From: Sclerodactyla briareus
Taxonomy: Eukaryota; Echinodermata; Holothuroidea; Dendrochirotida; Sclerodactylidae
Length of the DNA stretch: 64,000 nt
Direction of reading: 5' to 3'
NCBI GenBank assembly: GCA_026419785.1
Contig: JAODTK010004221.1
Location: 434,001-498,000, forward strand
Part shown: one piece after another, positions 11,132 through 23,129 of the stretch
Position numbering within the stretch: position 1 is the first letter of the stretch
How the letters are laid out: every line of letters begins with the position of its first letter
Program-made: the position numbers and the translations under genes
Notes under the pieces: model-generated
Seen by the model: the letters and a program-made list of their open reading frames with translations, nothing else
Told to the model about the DNA's origin: nothing
Databases searched by the model: none

Positions 11132-12338
11132 CAGGGGCGGATCCAGGAACTTCGGTTAGAGGGGGCGCAAAAGTTTTTGACAAGGGAGGATAACCTTTGC
11201 ACTATCTAAGCGGAGCGCCTTCGTCGGTTGGCGCGCAGCGTACATGAATATTGGTGGCTTTACAACACAATTAGAAATTGGGCCCTCTGGGCTAATACCA
11301 AACTTCACATTACCTCACTCAGAATTTGTTATCGGAGGCAACTACTCCAAGGTGTCAGTAAACGCATTTTCCTTAGATTTTTACGAGCCATTATAGATAT
11401 CAATCACTTTGTCGACGTCAATTGGATTATCCTCCTTGTGACATAAATCAGGACATTGACGCTAATTTTCCTCTCCATGGTGCCTCTAAACGAGTTTTTG
11501 ATGGACTTCAAGAAGAATTTGCTCGCTTAACACCTCTAGATGTTACTGACGTTAATAGCAACATATGCAATATCTCCGTGATGCCGGGATAAATGATCGG
11601 GCACATGTTATTCATTCCTGCAATGTTGGAACAATCTCCTGTGGCGCGCAGAGTGGGAGTTGTTTCATAGTCGCCTCCACGAGGCCGCTCCTTCTGAAAG
11701 CCATGAGCCATGGTGTGGGATATCTTCTCGATAAAATTCAACGATATCATCAGCTGGCGCAGGAGCCAATGATCTGAAAGAGGGGAGCAAAATCATTGCC
11801 TCAGCAGCTTTCTCGGCTTGTATTTATTTCCATTGAAACGCAAGCCGAAAAGCAGTATCATTGATCGGATTATGTCGTCACAAATTATTTTTTATTCATC
11901 TTTTTTTTTTTTGGGGGGGGGGGGGTACACACCTAACAATGCAGAAGATCAGCGCGATACTTCTTTCGATGGTGGGCGCGTTGGAATAATTTTCCTTCGC
12001 ATACAATGCGAGCTGTGCGCAGTGTCACTTGCTCTACATTCTTCGAGATTAGATCAGGCTGAAAAGCGTATAGAGATATTATTTTCATCCTGGTTTTGGG
12101 TCTGTCAACTTAGTCATGTTGTATAACGAGTCGCTACAACTGTTTTGTTATTTTATTCTCTGAATTGTGGTCGGGGCTGTCCACCGGAAAGTTTATAGAT
12201 GGGGCTTGTGTCAAGCTTTAACTAAAATTCTCAAGCCGGCAAAAACTTTTTTTTTGCTCTTTATACTTTTGCTTTGGAAATATTACCTAGATATTTTTAG
12301 GGGGGCGCCGGGTGCGCCCCCCTCTGAATTCGCGCCTG
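11132..12338. mobile_element. DNA element with GGGGCGGATCC-type ends, 1.2 kb
   Basis: The left end reads CAGGGGCGGATCCAGG and the inverse of the right end CAGGCGCGAATTCAG; both run into a G-rich, GGGGGCGC-type subterminal block. AACTT lies outside both ends (11127-11131 and 12339-12343), a likely 5-bp target duplication. Ends of this kind belong to a common family of non-autonomous elements in marine invertebrates (from memory, not searched). At 1.2 kb with a unique-looking middle, the copy may have captured or received other sequence. The middle has short frames only, with no recognisable transposase. It is flanked by tRNA-like sequences in opposite orientation. Confidence 0.6.
11901..11925. 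repeat. T12-G13 homopolymer junction
   Basis: A run of 12 T passes directly into a run of 13 G, inside the 1.2-kb DNA element. Confidence 0.95.
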
Positions 12339-12726
12339 AACTTGCCCCTTAATAGCTGTCCAGCCCTGTCGAGCCCTGTCGGTCAGGCGTTATATAATAT
12401 CCGGAATACACACCCTCCGGCAATCGAAATTGACCATTAGAAATGACGACCCTGTAGTCGGTCATCTATTTAAGGATCAACGAATCTGTTGACTAGTTGA
12501 ATGTCTCAGTACTGCCGAGTATAATGAGGTAACGTGCGTGCGGATTTGATATTCATACGGGTACCTTGTGGTAGTAAAGTAAAGCAACGAAGTATTTTGT
12601 GCCCAGCAACTCATCCTATATGATATCGAGGACAATGCACATTTTCTCGACCGAATGCTTCGATTTTCGTTCTCGGCTCGGAGGGACGGAGAGAGGTCGG
12701 AGATCTGGAAGTGGTGAAAAGCTCAT

Positions 12727-12800
12727 TGCTCCACTGGGATTCAAGCGGCGGACCTCTTGCCTTACGTGCAAGCGTCCTACCAATTGAGCTGTGAAACCAC
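12727..12800 (-). repeat. Degenerate tRNA-like sequence (SINE head)
   Basis: On the minus strand an A box (AGCTCAATTGGTAGGAC), an intact 5-bp anticodon stem CTTGC/GCAAG and a B box (CCGCTTGAATCCC) lie at tRNA-like spacing. The D stem and the acceptor and T stems do not pair properly and position 33 of the anticodon loop is not T, so it is probably not a functional tRNA. It shares its 5' half with the tRNA-like sequence at 10.95 kb in opposite orientation. Confidence 0.6.
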
Positions 12801-13565
12801 TTGTGCTCTCGAGTGAATGACAGTTGTCGGCATTCATTCAGGTTATACCCAGGTGATAATGCTGGTCCATTCTATTCTGCCCCATCCATCTTAGCCATGC
12901 TTATCTGATATCTCTTATGGTATTATCGTCATGCATGCCTGTCACTCGGGGAAAGGACCAACGTCCTGCCTCCGCATACTTTTCCTGGCTTCTACTGTCT
13001 TTTGCACATTCATGACCAAATCGGAATCCGCCTAGCAGCCACAGCAGTTGTGACCCCAAAACTACATATCTTATGATGTATCAAGTGTAAACAGAAACGA
13101 CAAATAACTGAAAGTTATCAAACACCGGTGCGAAGGCCTATTTTTCAGTATTGGAGAACTTTCGCAGACAGGATGAATTTTATATACGTCCGTATGTCCA
13201 AATTGGACCAATTATTATGCCAGCCCTGGTTGGTTTCGCATTGACTGCATTATTGTTCCAAAGAATACATTGACTGTACATATTTCCGAGTGTGGCGACA
13301 TCCTTCAACTAAGGATTACCCTGCGCGTTGGTTTTTAGCGTGAAAGGATTGAAAGATCGATGGATTGAATTGATACCTGTTCCTCTTCACCCAAGCACAA
13401 CGCACGCCGTCCCCCAGATGAAATCCTATATACTAACCTTCTACTCCGCCTCATACAGAAATACAGATATCAACGCAATGGGGTCCGGCTCGGTTTAAAG
13501 GCCAACATTTAGAATGATCAATAATAGCTAGCTATAAGCAGTGATCAGTTGTCGATAGCCAGTGT

Positions 13566-13582
13566 GGGGGGGGGGGGGGGGG
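13566..13582. repeat. Poly(G) run, 17 bp
   Basis: Uninterrupted run of 17 G. Confidence 0.95.
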
Positions 13583-13816
13583 AGGGGTCATTGGTTTCCT
13601 GGGGCAAATCGGAAAATCAAAGGCTAAACGGAAAATGAAAGGATGAGGGAAGTTGGGGAAACAGTGAATAGTGAAAAACTCCAGTGAGTGGGATTAAATT
13701 GAATAGTCGCCAGGATAAGTGGAATAAATCGTCTTGACGGCCCATTTGGGGCATGGAGAGGTACGAGGAGGGAAAGACGTACGCTTCTTACGTAGACTCA
13801 TACGGGTTTAGAAGGT

Positions 13817-13828
13817 CCCCCCCCCCCC
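13817..13828. repeat. Poly(C) run, 12 bp
   Basis: Uninterrupted run of 12 C. Confidence 0.95.
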
Positions 13829-14429
13829 TCCTTCGCAGCAGTATCACTTTACTGAGAGGAACACCGGGAGAAATCGGGCAGAATGTCCTGCCCCTTCCGA
13901 CTCGGAAGGCTGGTACGCCACTGGCAGTGAAAAAGTTCTTGGAAAGGGACGTCCATAGCATCGCACGAGAGGGTCGACGCTAATTAACGGGATTCCAGTA
14001 CTGTTAAATGTTGTTAACAACAACGGGGAAAACTGTAATTGTGAAGATCGGGTTTGGACATAACAATTGTATATCAGCCACCAATATACCACCCCATTGT
14101 GTGATCCTTGTGAACCTGCATTCGACCTTTAAAATCTGAGCTGATCAAAATACGTATTTTGCCCAAATAATGATTATAAGCTGGTTACATTCAAAATCTG
14201 TCTTTCCCCACATGAATACCCACGTTTCCAGTAATACAGTAATACGTATTCCCAATTTCGAGTGTTAAGAAAAAACAACATTCCAACGATAGACGAGATC
14301 ATGATATTGATAGTTCTAATGATTATCCAAAAGTTAACGTATCATTTACATATACGGGCAAAACCCCGAGGGCAGGATTCCGTAGACCAGTAGACGCGGA
14401 TGTCGTACGCGGTAAGACACTGAAAATGG

Positions 14430-16449
14430 TGGAATCATGTGAAAAAACAGAATGAAAAAGTGTCTCAATGAGCTGAGATGAGTGTTGCAGAAGAGAGAAA
14501 ACTTTCGTGGCAGCAACAAATATAAAATAAAACAAAACATGTGAAACGGTGTCTAAATGAGCTGAGTTGTTGGCAGGAAGGAGAAAATTCATGCAGCAAA
14601 AAATAAAATAAAAACAAACATGAAACGTGTCTAAATGAGCTAAGATTAGTTGCAGGAATAGAGAAACTTCGTAGCTGCAAAAGATAAAAGAAAACAAACA
14701 TGAAACGTGTCTAGATGAGGTGAGAATTAGTTTACGGAATAGAGAAACTTCCGTAGCTGCAAAAAGTATAAAATAAAAAACAAACATGAAACGTGTCTAA
14801 ATGAGCTGAGAATAGTTTGCAGGAATAGAGAAAACTAAGTAGCAGCAAAAATATAAAATAAAAAAAAAACATGAACGTGTCTACATGAGCTGAGATTAGT
14901 TGGACAGGAGTAGAGAAACTTCTAGCAGCAAAATATAAAATTAAAAACAAACATGAAAAGTGTCTAAATGAGCTAAGAAGTTTGCAGGAAAGAGAAACTT
15001 CCGTAGCTGCAAAAATATAAAATAAAAACAAACATGAAACGTGTCGAAATGAGCTGGATTAGTTACAGGAATAGAGAAATTCGTCGCAGAAAAATATAAA
15101 ATAAAAACAAACATGAAAAGTGTCAAAGTGAGCTGAGATTATTTGCGAAATAGAGAAACTTCCGTAGCGGCAAAAATATAAAATAAAAACAAACAGAAAA
15201 AACGTGTCTAAATGAGCTGAGATTAGTTTGCAGAAATAGAGAAACTTCCATAGCAGCAAAAATATAAAAGTAAACAAACATGAAAGGGTCTAAAATGACG
15301 AGGATAGTTCCGGAATAGAGAAAACTAAAGTAGCAGCCAAAATAGAAAAATAAAAACAAACATGAAACGGGTCTAAATGAGCTGAGATTAGTTTGCAGGA
15401 ATAGAGGAACTTCCATAGCAGCAAAAAGATAAAATAAAAACAATGAAACGTGTATAAGAGTGAGCTGAGATTAGTTTGCAGGAATAGAGAAACTTCCGTA
15501 GCAGAAAATAAAATAAACACGAACATGTGAAAACGGTGTCTAAAAATGAGCGAGATAGTTTGCAGGAATAGAGAAAATTCCGTAGCACAGCAAAAATAAA
15601 ATGAAAAACAACATGAAAACGCGTTAATGAGTGAGATTAGTTTGCAGGAATAGAAAAAATTCCGTAGCAACAAAACTATAAAAGAAAAAACAACATGAGA
15701 ACAGTGGCCAAATGAGCGCAGTCGTTGTAGCATAGAATTAGAGAAATTCCGTAGCAGCAAATATTAAATAAAAACAAACATAAAACGCCGTCTGAATGAG
15801 CTGAGATTAGTAGTTGCAGGAATTAGAGAAATTCTGTAGCAGCGAAATATAAAATAAAAGCAAACATGAAAACGTGTCTAAATGAGCTGAGAATAGTTAC
15901 AGGAATAGAGAAACTTCCGTAGCAGCAAAAATATAAAATAAAAACAAACATGAAAACGTGTCTAAATGAGCTGAGATTAGTTTGCAGGAATAGAGAAAAT
16001 TCCGTAGCAGCAAAAATATAAAATGAAAAACAAACATGAAAACGTGTCTAAATGAGCCGAGATTAGTTTGCAGGAATAGAGAAACTTCCGTAGCAGCAAA
16101 AATATAAAATGAAAAACAAACATGAAAACGTGTCTAAATGAGCTGAGATTAGTTTGCAGAAATAGAGAAACTTCCGTAGCAGCAAAAATATAAAATAAAA
16201 ACAAACATGAAAACGTGTCTAAATGAGCTGAGATTAGTTTGCAGAAATAGAGAAACTTCCGTAGCAGCAAAAATATAAAATAAAAACAAACATGAAACGC
16301 GTCTAAATGAGCTGAGATTAGTTTGCAGGAATAGAGAAAATTCCGTAGCAGCAAAAATATAAAATAAAAACAAACATGAAAACGTGTCTAAATGAGCTGA
16401 GATTAGTTTGCAGGAATAGAGAAAATTCCGTAGCAGCAAAAAGATAATC
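14430..16449. repeat. 85-bp minisatellite, about 24 copies
   Basis: Head-to-tail units of 84-86 bp. Landmarks in each unit are an A/T-rich AAAATATAAAATAAAAACAA block, CGTGTCTAAATGAGCTGAG, AGTTTGCAGGAATAGAGAAA and CTTCCGTAGCAGC. In the last seven units (about 15.9-16.44 kb) GTAGCAGC recurs at 15919, 16004, 16090, 16176, 16261, 16345 and 16430 and the copies are nearly identical. Units further left carry many one-base gains and losses. All long minus-strand frames here (Phe/Leu/Cys-rich repeats) are translations of the array and should not be taken as genes. Confidence 0.95.
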
Positions 16450-18636
16450 AAAATAAAATGGAACGATAACTGAGAAGGCAAAAGTACCTTGCGAAATAAT
16501 GCAGCACTAATGCCGGCCGCATCACGGCAAATTGATTCCATGGAATATTTTATTTTGAAAGAATAGAGCGGAAAGGGAGATCTGATCAACGACAGGTGTC
16601 GTTGTCGTTCGGTTATTCGGCCTGTGACGACTGTGACGCAATCCTATTTTATTTATGTAAATTGCAAACTGGGGCCATGAGGGGAAAGAGGAGTTTCACA
16701 GAATGCATCTTACCTGAACTGACTTTGTCTATGACATACAAGCTGATGATGTAGGCCCACTGAGGAATGTTCGGGAAATTCGATAACTTCTTAATGGTGA
16801 AGTTTCGTCACATTGCCAATATAGAATCAGCAAGTCTGGACAGGATGTGAAAAAGAAACGAATTAAACCTGTTAAACGTAGAGCCTAAATCAGTTCTCAA
16901 CCGAGGCCGTAGATACGGTTAGCAATATTTGGATTACACGCTACTTTATAACATAAACTGGTGTCGAAACGGTAATAGAACATCTGTGTATGAGTTGGTT
17001 CGATGAAACAAATGGCCATAAATTAACAGGGCGAGCGTCCAGTGTACAGTGATATACACAATCGTTAGGCTGGATTCCATGAGCGGAAGCGGTGTGCTGG
17101 TATGAATGTAAATATAGCAGTTTTGTGAGAGAGGATGGTTTTCCAGGAGAGATTAAACCGCATGATGAAGTGGAAGGGCTATATATTTCTAGTTACTAAT
17201 GGATATGGACGTTTACTTGTCTTATGAGGAGAATATTCCATAGAATCACAGTTCGTTTTGGAGGATGGGGGAAGGTGGATAGGTTTGAAAGAACATATAT
17301 CTTGTAAGAAGGGTATAGCTGCTTCAGGGGGTGGAGCGTGCTATACACATGGGTGACAAGGTGTTCTAGCGTCTCGGTCCCGGAAAATAGTATACGTATC
17401 CCTCCTCCCTCACATCGGTTTAAGCCAGCAGCAGTGAAGTCCGAGAAAATATCACTAAATGATGTCTAGGCTCTGAGGGGACACATATAACGTCTCTCGT
17501 CCGACCTACACACAACCTTGTAGACCACCTGCATTTATGGCTTCATGCCGCATCACGCACCCGCGTCCGTGGAATCCTAGTCGAGATTTGATAAGTGCTG
17601 ATGCAGAGTGCAGCATGACTCCATAAATGCCGAATTCACGCGGGGCATGGACGGTAAAGGTGTTCTCATATGCTGTATTCGATTCCTGGGGGATAATTCA
17701 TTCCGAACGGAATGGAACGAGCACTGCGTAGACCAAATTATACCAATTGTACCAATGCGGCGTCGATGCCGCATCACTGGATCGCATCTTCGGATCCGCA
17801 TTATACAGTCAAATCAACGCCCGGTATACACGAGCGGCTGCCTTTTCTCTGGATCTGCGGATCATTGATTTTTACATTACAATCTCACCACGCCATCCGC
17901 ACTTCTGAATTCATTAAAAAAATAAAAAAAAAAAAAAAAACCCATCGAACGTTTATAGCTACAACTACTCCACTCCACCCGCAGATCCATGGGTATATAA
18001 CCCCGAATCGAGTCTTGTTAGACTGTAAAAGGTCCTACGGTATTATTGAGAAGACATGCGAGGTGATGACTAATTGCGTTAATTTAGCTGCTTATTATAG
18101 AAACTTCCAGACTAGTTGTCTTCTCCTACCGCCGTACTTGCCACCACGCGCTGCGATGTAACAGGCGGAATTTAATTGGGGCCGAACTCACGAGGGCCTG
18201 CGTATATGTACTGCGCGCGTTAATACAATTATCATTGACAACACTGAGAAATGACGTGACTGGCCCCGCTTTACAATATGAAGCAAGATTCACAATTCAA
18301 TAGACGATTGTGAGGGTTACACCAATATACAGTAAAACAACCAGAGGGTGTAATACGCGTGAGCCAGGCGATTAAAAAGACACAATGTCGAAACAGTGGC
18401 TAAAACTAATGGGCAGGGATAAACAAAAACAAAAAACACTCAGTTTGTCGGATAACGGGTTGGAAAGGAATCTATCCAAATCGACCAACTATATTTACTA
18501 CACTTTGGAAGAGTGCTGAGTGCATAAAAAGCGGCCTACTGACCATTCACAAGCTGTACACTAAACCGAGCTGATGCTACGGAATAAACGGTTTGTTAGA
18601 TGAAAATAGGCTGGCAGAATACAAATGCATCTTAGT
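16450..18636. other. Unique sequence, no gene seen
   Basis: Contains an A-rich tract at about 17919-17940. Overlapping plus-strand frames at 17608-18161 have no recognisable domain. Confidence 0.45.
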
Positions 18637-18651
18637 GGGGGGGGGGGGGGG
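18637..18651. repeat. Poly(G) run, 15 bp
   Basis: Uninterrupted run of 15 G. Confidence 0.95.
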
Positions 18652-21225
18652 TTCCCGCGAATGTGCAATGGAAATGTGTTCTTCCAGACACCGCCTAAGC
18701 TCCCTAAAATGAACAACTAATATCCTGGTGCACTAATTATCGATTTGGGGTCTCCGCAAATAATTCCTCGTGAATGTTCAGAGAAAGATATTCCAGAAGG
18801 AATTTAATGTCTTTTTATCTCTAGCCACGATTCCCACAAACAGCTGGTTATATGAAACGTGATAGGACAAAGGAGAGAGAACCGGACTCCGGGCGATTGG
18901 TGAGTATTTTCGTTGCACAAGTAATACATAATTTAGATAACAGCCGTTTGTATTCGTCCGGCAATACGACGGAAGTTTTTGTTTGTTACCCATAATGTCG
19001 TTGGTGTCAATCAATATTCGAAAACATCTTACGATATAACGGAAGACGAGAACATAGGTGTTTATAATAAAGTACCCACAGTCTAATGTGATTGTTCTTT
19101 CCGGTCCCCAAGCCAAACTTCACACAATACAAAACAATACAGCATAATGCATTACAATACACTACACTACAATACGTTCCCAATTACAGCCACAATGAAA
19201 CAGTAAAACGCAATATAAAACAATGGCATGTAATGTGATAGAAAACGATGTACTACAGTACACTAGAGTACGCTATAATACAATGCGAATCATTGCAAGG
19301 CATTAACATAAATCTGAATACACCACACTAAGTTCCGACGCTAGTTTCTATACTGTTGAAAAGAAATATCTCAGAACTTCAGCTTTTCACTAAATGTCAG
19401 GATAACACCTACACAGTGAAGGCTACGGATCCATTAGGAACGTGTAAACTAGAATCACCGGTAGTCAGCTCATAATGTCTTTTTATTGCCTTTCTCGAAA
19501 CTGAGCGAATTTATTAGTTGGGACATAAATCTGCTTGATTTAAAGACTGCGGAGTGAGTGCGCACAGTCGCGAGTGTTTTAGTAAATCGATTATAGCATA
19601 TAGGCCACAGGCGTGGTGTCAGAGCCGAGGGACGAATTGCCCCATGATAATTCCATTCAAGGAGAAACTGACACTCGGCAGAGATGAGGCATACGTGAAA
19701 AGATTGGCCAAATTTTCTACTAAGCGCGTTTTGTTTTCTTTTGCGATTTATTGCTTTGACTGGAGACTCTCTCATCAACATGAACTGGAATGAAAAGCTT
19801 ATGAATGTTCCATAATTTCCCTCTTCGCCATTTATGGTGGTGCAGAACAACCATTTATTATAGTAAACAATCGTAAGTGGTTTAGCACCATGAGAGGAAC
19901 TCTAATGGTGGGTACCCATCGGTGTTGTTTGGTCCTGCAATGAGAATGAAAGGCCGTTAGGGCGCGTGTGTGTATGTGTGTGCCCGTCTAGCTTACAGGG
20001 AGTGGCGAAACATTTGCAGTTTTGCACAAAACAAAACGCGACCATTTCTTTGCGATTTCTCTTTGCGTTCAGGCCAGAAGAAATTACGAAGAATTTGGAT
20101 TCTAGGGAGGAAAACGGTATTCTCTGGCTAGGGGGGGGGAGTGTCAAAGTTTTCTAAGAATCGGTAATAGAGGGAATAAATAGTGCAGTCAATGTCTTCG
20201 AAAACTAATTCCACTTGAACTCTGATGAAATCTATTATAAGAGGATTTGGAGGGAAAAATTATTTCCATGAATTTTCACTATTTCGGAGATATGCGGAGA
20301 TTGAATGGTTCGAATTGGAAAAGAAGAAAAATGCAGTTGCTAACTTGCATTTGTGTCAAAATACCGAACACGTGGAGGCGACAGATTGGCAGGTTTTGAC
20401 TTTGGTTTATTCTAGTCATTGGTATGAACCCTCAATTTTATAATCCCTTGTTTGCTTTGGTACGGAGAATGTCCCACACCACCGGTGTATGTCTAGTTGA
20501 CATCAAACAAGATCGTTCGATCGTTGCATCTTCCTATTAATCATTGAAAGCACACCTATCAGAAATGATAATTTATGGCACGTGATATTCAATTTCTCTT
20601 GATTATCACATTAGAGTTCCGGGCAGTCGTCTGTCATTTTGATTGATCATGCTCAATGGGTGAGCTTGGCTGCGGCAGAGATCTGTAAATAGAGATTATT
20701 CATCGACAATTTATGAAAAGAGCGAAGCACTCCGGCAGTATAAACTTGCATGTAATTTAAGAATCTGAGCGATGTCTTTCTACCGTCCATAATAAGACAG
20801 CCTCATTTAATGTTTTTTTCCCGCGCGCCTGATAAAGGAATACAATCGGACGAATGCGATGAGCCGGCCCAACCTACCCTCGGATCCAGTCATATTGCCT
20901 GCTTCGTGGGTTAAAATCGGTATCCACGGCGTTTCCAGTTACGGGCCGAGTGTCTTGATTGTTCTACCTACACTATTCTTCTGTTTGAAGTAGATTGAAT
21001 TTGAAATCTCTTAAATTAAGAACATTTGAATGAAAATATTTTACTGCGGCACTTTAGCAGTTCGCCAACCAACCTACTTCGCAAATGTTTATTGTACTGT
21101 GAATTTCATATTCATGTCGCATCCAACATTATCGATGCATTATCAACGTAAATATGTATATCACGCACTGCAGTGGTATCATATACCATACTGCGCTGAG
21201 TTCTGTTAGGTTGAATGATCTCACT
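18652..21225. other. Unique sequence, no gene seen
   Basis: A stretch of low complexity built from ACAATAC/TACAATA-like words lies at about 19110-19285. A 126-codon minus-strand frame at 19470-19850 shows nothing recognisable. Confidence 0.45.
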
Positions 21226-21280
21226 TCTCTAAGTAGGTTGGGTGAAGTTACGGTAAACGATGGGGGAGAGAGTAAATGTA
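21226..21280 (+). repeat. Short dispersed repeat, copy 1
   Basis: A stretch including CTAAGTAGGTTGGGTGAA and TACGGTAAACG resembles 21893-21945 in direct orientation (CGAAGTAGGTTGGGCGAA, TACAGTTAACG). The second copy lies just upstream of a tRNA-like SINE head. The family is not recognised. Confidence 0.5.
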
Positions 21281-21892
21281 GTACATGGTTGTCCGTGTGT
21301 TAATGCTTGTACCAATGCCAGCATTGTGCCTTGTTGGATCGTTGCAGTTGTAGGCCTTCGTCTAGGTACCATAGAAGCAAGAACGAATTTACGGTGATAT
21401 AGAAGCGATTAGAGTTCAATGAACTATATGAGGTTACGGGAAGACCATAGGCATGCAGCCATCCCTGTATATGGACTTTGATTGGTTTATAAGGGAATAT
21501 ATAAAATAGAATTTGCGGTGATGATTCAGGTGGTAATGTATTTTTCCATTCTATTTGGAATCGACTCTGCCTAATCGGAGCCTACCTCCATCTCTCAAAT
21601 GCTCGCATGGGTTAACGGAATCATTCCGCACTCTGCCTCTGTACTTCTCACCTTTCGGTTGTTCCTCCTTCTCGATTTTATGGGCGAAAGTAGGTTCTAT
21701 TTAAGTGTTCACAATGACGTGACCATTGAATATATCGGATTCAGATTTACATTCAAATAATGCCTCTTTCGCCATGGATTTCCTATTTATAGAATCTGTC
21801 CGTGTGCGTCAGTCAAAATGCTAAATTTTCGTTTCGTGGTATCACATAAAACTCAAAACAGCATGTTGTTTGGATGGACACGCTTCTCGAAG

Positions 21893-21945
21893 TAGGTTGG
21901 GCGAAAATACAGTTAACGGTAGGTGGTAGTATAGGGTAATAGTGT
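21893..21945 (+). repeat. Short dispersed repeat, copy 2
   Basis: Partner of 21226-21280, diverged, same orientation. Confidence 0.5.
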
Positions 21946-21956
21946 TGGTCAGCCTA

Positions 21957-22260
21957 GAGTGGCTGAGTGGGGGTCTGCCCGTGAGGAAAACCGCACTGAG
22001 TTCAATCCTTCTTTGGGTCCGGTCACTGAAGCCAAATGTTGGGGATTTGTGTGGGGAATCGAACTGTCCGGGTTCGTTAGAGTCTCTGACTAGGATGAGG
22101 TTAAGCTATTTGGTATGGTGAGCCCTAGGCTCTAATCATCCCTTGAGATAATGCTGAGGAGTTCCTTCTAACACCATATGCTTAGCGTTCCTTGTGAGCA
22201 TGAAGTGGCATTCTAACCACTTTCATCAAACCAAGCAGCTGTGTTAGCCACACGGATGTA
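21957..22260 (+). mobile_element. Putative tRNA-derived SINE
   Basis: An A-box-like AGTGGCTGAGTGG (from 21957) and a B-box-like GAGTTCAATCC (from 21998) are spaced as in a tRNA head. The non-tRNA body is assumed to extend to about 22260, where a short T run follows. The 3' boundary and family are not certain, since no second copy is present in the window. Confidence 0.45.
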
Positions 22261-23097
22261 AGCAGAACATTTTTTTTCTACATTCTTACGCGAAGGGGCT
22301 ACTGGACTGGCCAACCTCCATATGCCAGTTTCTAATCATACAAAGATAACAAGTAATGTCTCAGGCACGCGCCTCCCCTGAACATCACTTTATTAATAGA
22401 GTGGAACATACTTTTGTTTGACAATGTCCAAGGGAGTATTCAACGTGTCTACCTTCGTCCCAGTTATTTGGCGCCATTCTTTAATCGATATGAGTGTACA
22501 CCCACTCGTTACAATCAGGAGCGTGAAATTTCATCAGTTTGACCAATCATCTCTTTTATCTTCTAAAACGACCCGCCGCCGGGTGGAACGACTTCAAGAG
22601 ACCAAAAAAGTACTACTGGATCTGCGGGCTGTTTGACAAAACCTTTGTAAATACATCTTAACCCTGACTCAAAAGAGCTGTGACAAAAATACAGCGTTGA
22701 TTGTGGCTCATTGCTTTTTACCCTTAATTCTATAGTAAGCTTTTTGCCACTGTAACCTGAAACATTAATTGTGAGGCGGACAGCACGATGTGATGTAACC
22801 GAATTCGGCCAATGTTAATATATGAGTAAATTAAAATGTGCAAATTGGGGACCTGAGAGATCCTCCAATGAGACACTTTGCAATTTAGTCACCATTTACG
22901 GAACCTGGTGACATGGTCAAAACTCAGTTCCAATGAGTTGAGATGGGGCTTTGCACACTGGTTAATTACAGCTGAATGTCTTGTCTTATGCTGATGTTAA
23001 ATATGTTATCAGTAACTAGGAATCCCTCTTGTTCGAACAGGTGGTTTGAAGCAAAATACTATCTTAACCGCAGAACATAATGAATTCGCGAAACAGG
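22261..23097. other. Unique sequence, no gene seen
   Basis: No supported gene or repeat. Confidence 0.5.
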
Positions 23098-23129
23098 CGA
23101 GACTATTGGTTCGAGAGCCAATAGTCTCG
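23098..23129. other. Strong 12-bp hairpin
   Basis: CGAGACTATTGG and its perfect inverse CCAATAGTCTCG are separated by an 8-nt loop, TTCGAGAG. No T-run terminator or known RNA class accompanies it, so its role is unknown. Confidence 0.85.

Larger units (their letters stand above)
12801..14429. other. Unique sequence with G/C runs, no gene seen
   Basis: Holds a G17 run at 13566-13582 and a C12 run at 13817-13828. No supported gene or mobile element. Confidence 0.45.

Noticed and set aside
12727-12800. A tRNA gene on the minus strand
   Set aside because: A and B boxes are present, but acceptor, D and T stems do not pair and U33 is missing; it is better explained as a SINE head.
14430-16589. 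Many long minus-strand frames rich in Phe, Leu and Cys that look like a repeated membrane protein
   Set aside because: They are translations of the 85-bp array; the reading frame shifts between units because 85 is not a multiple of three, and the same peptide appears in several frames.
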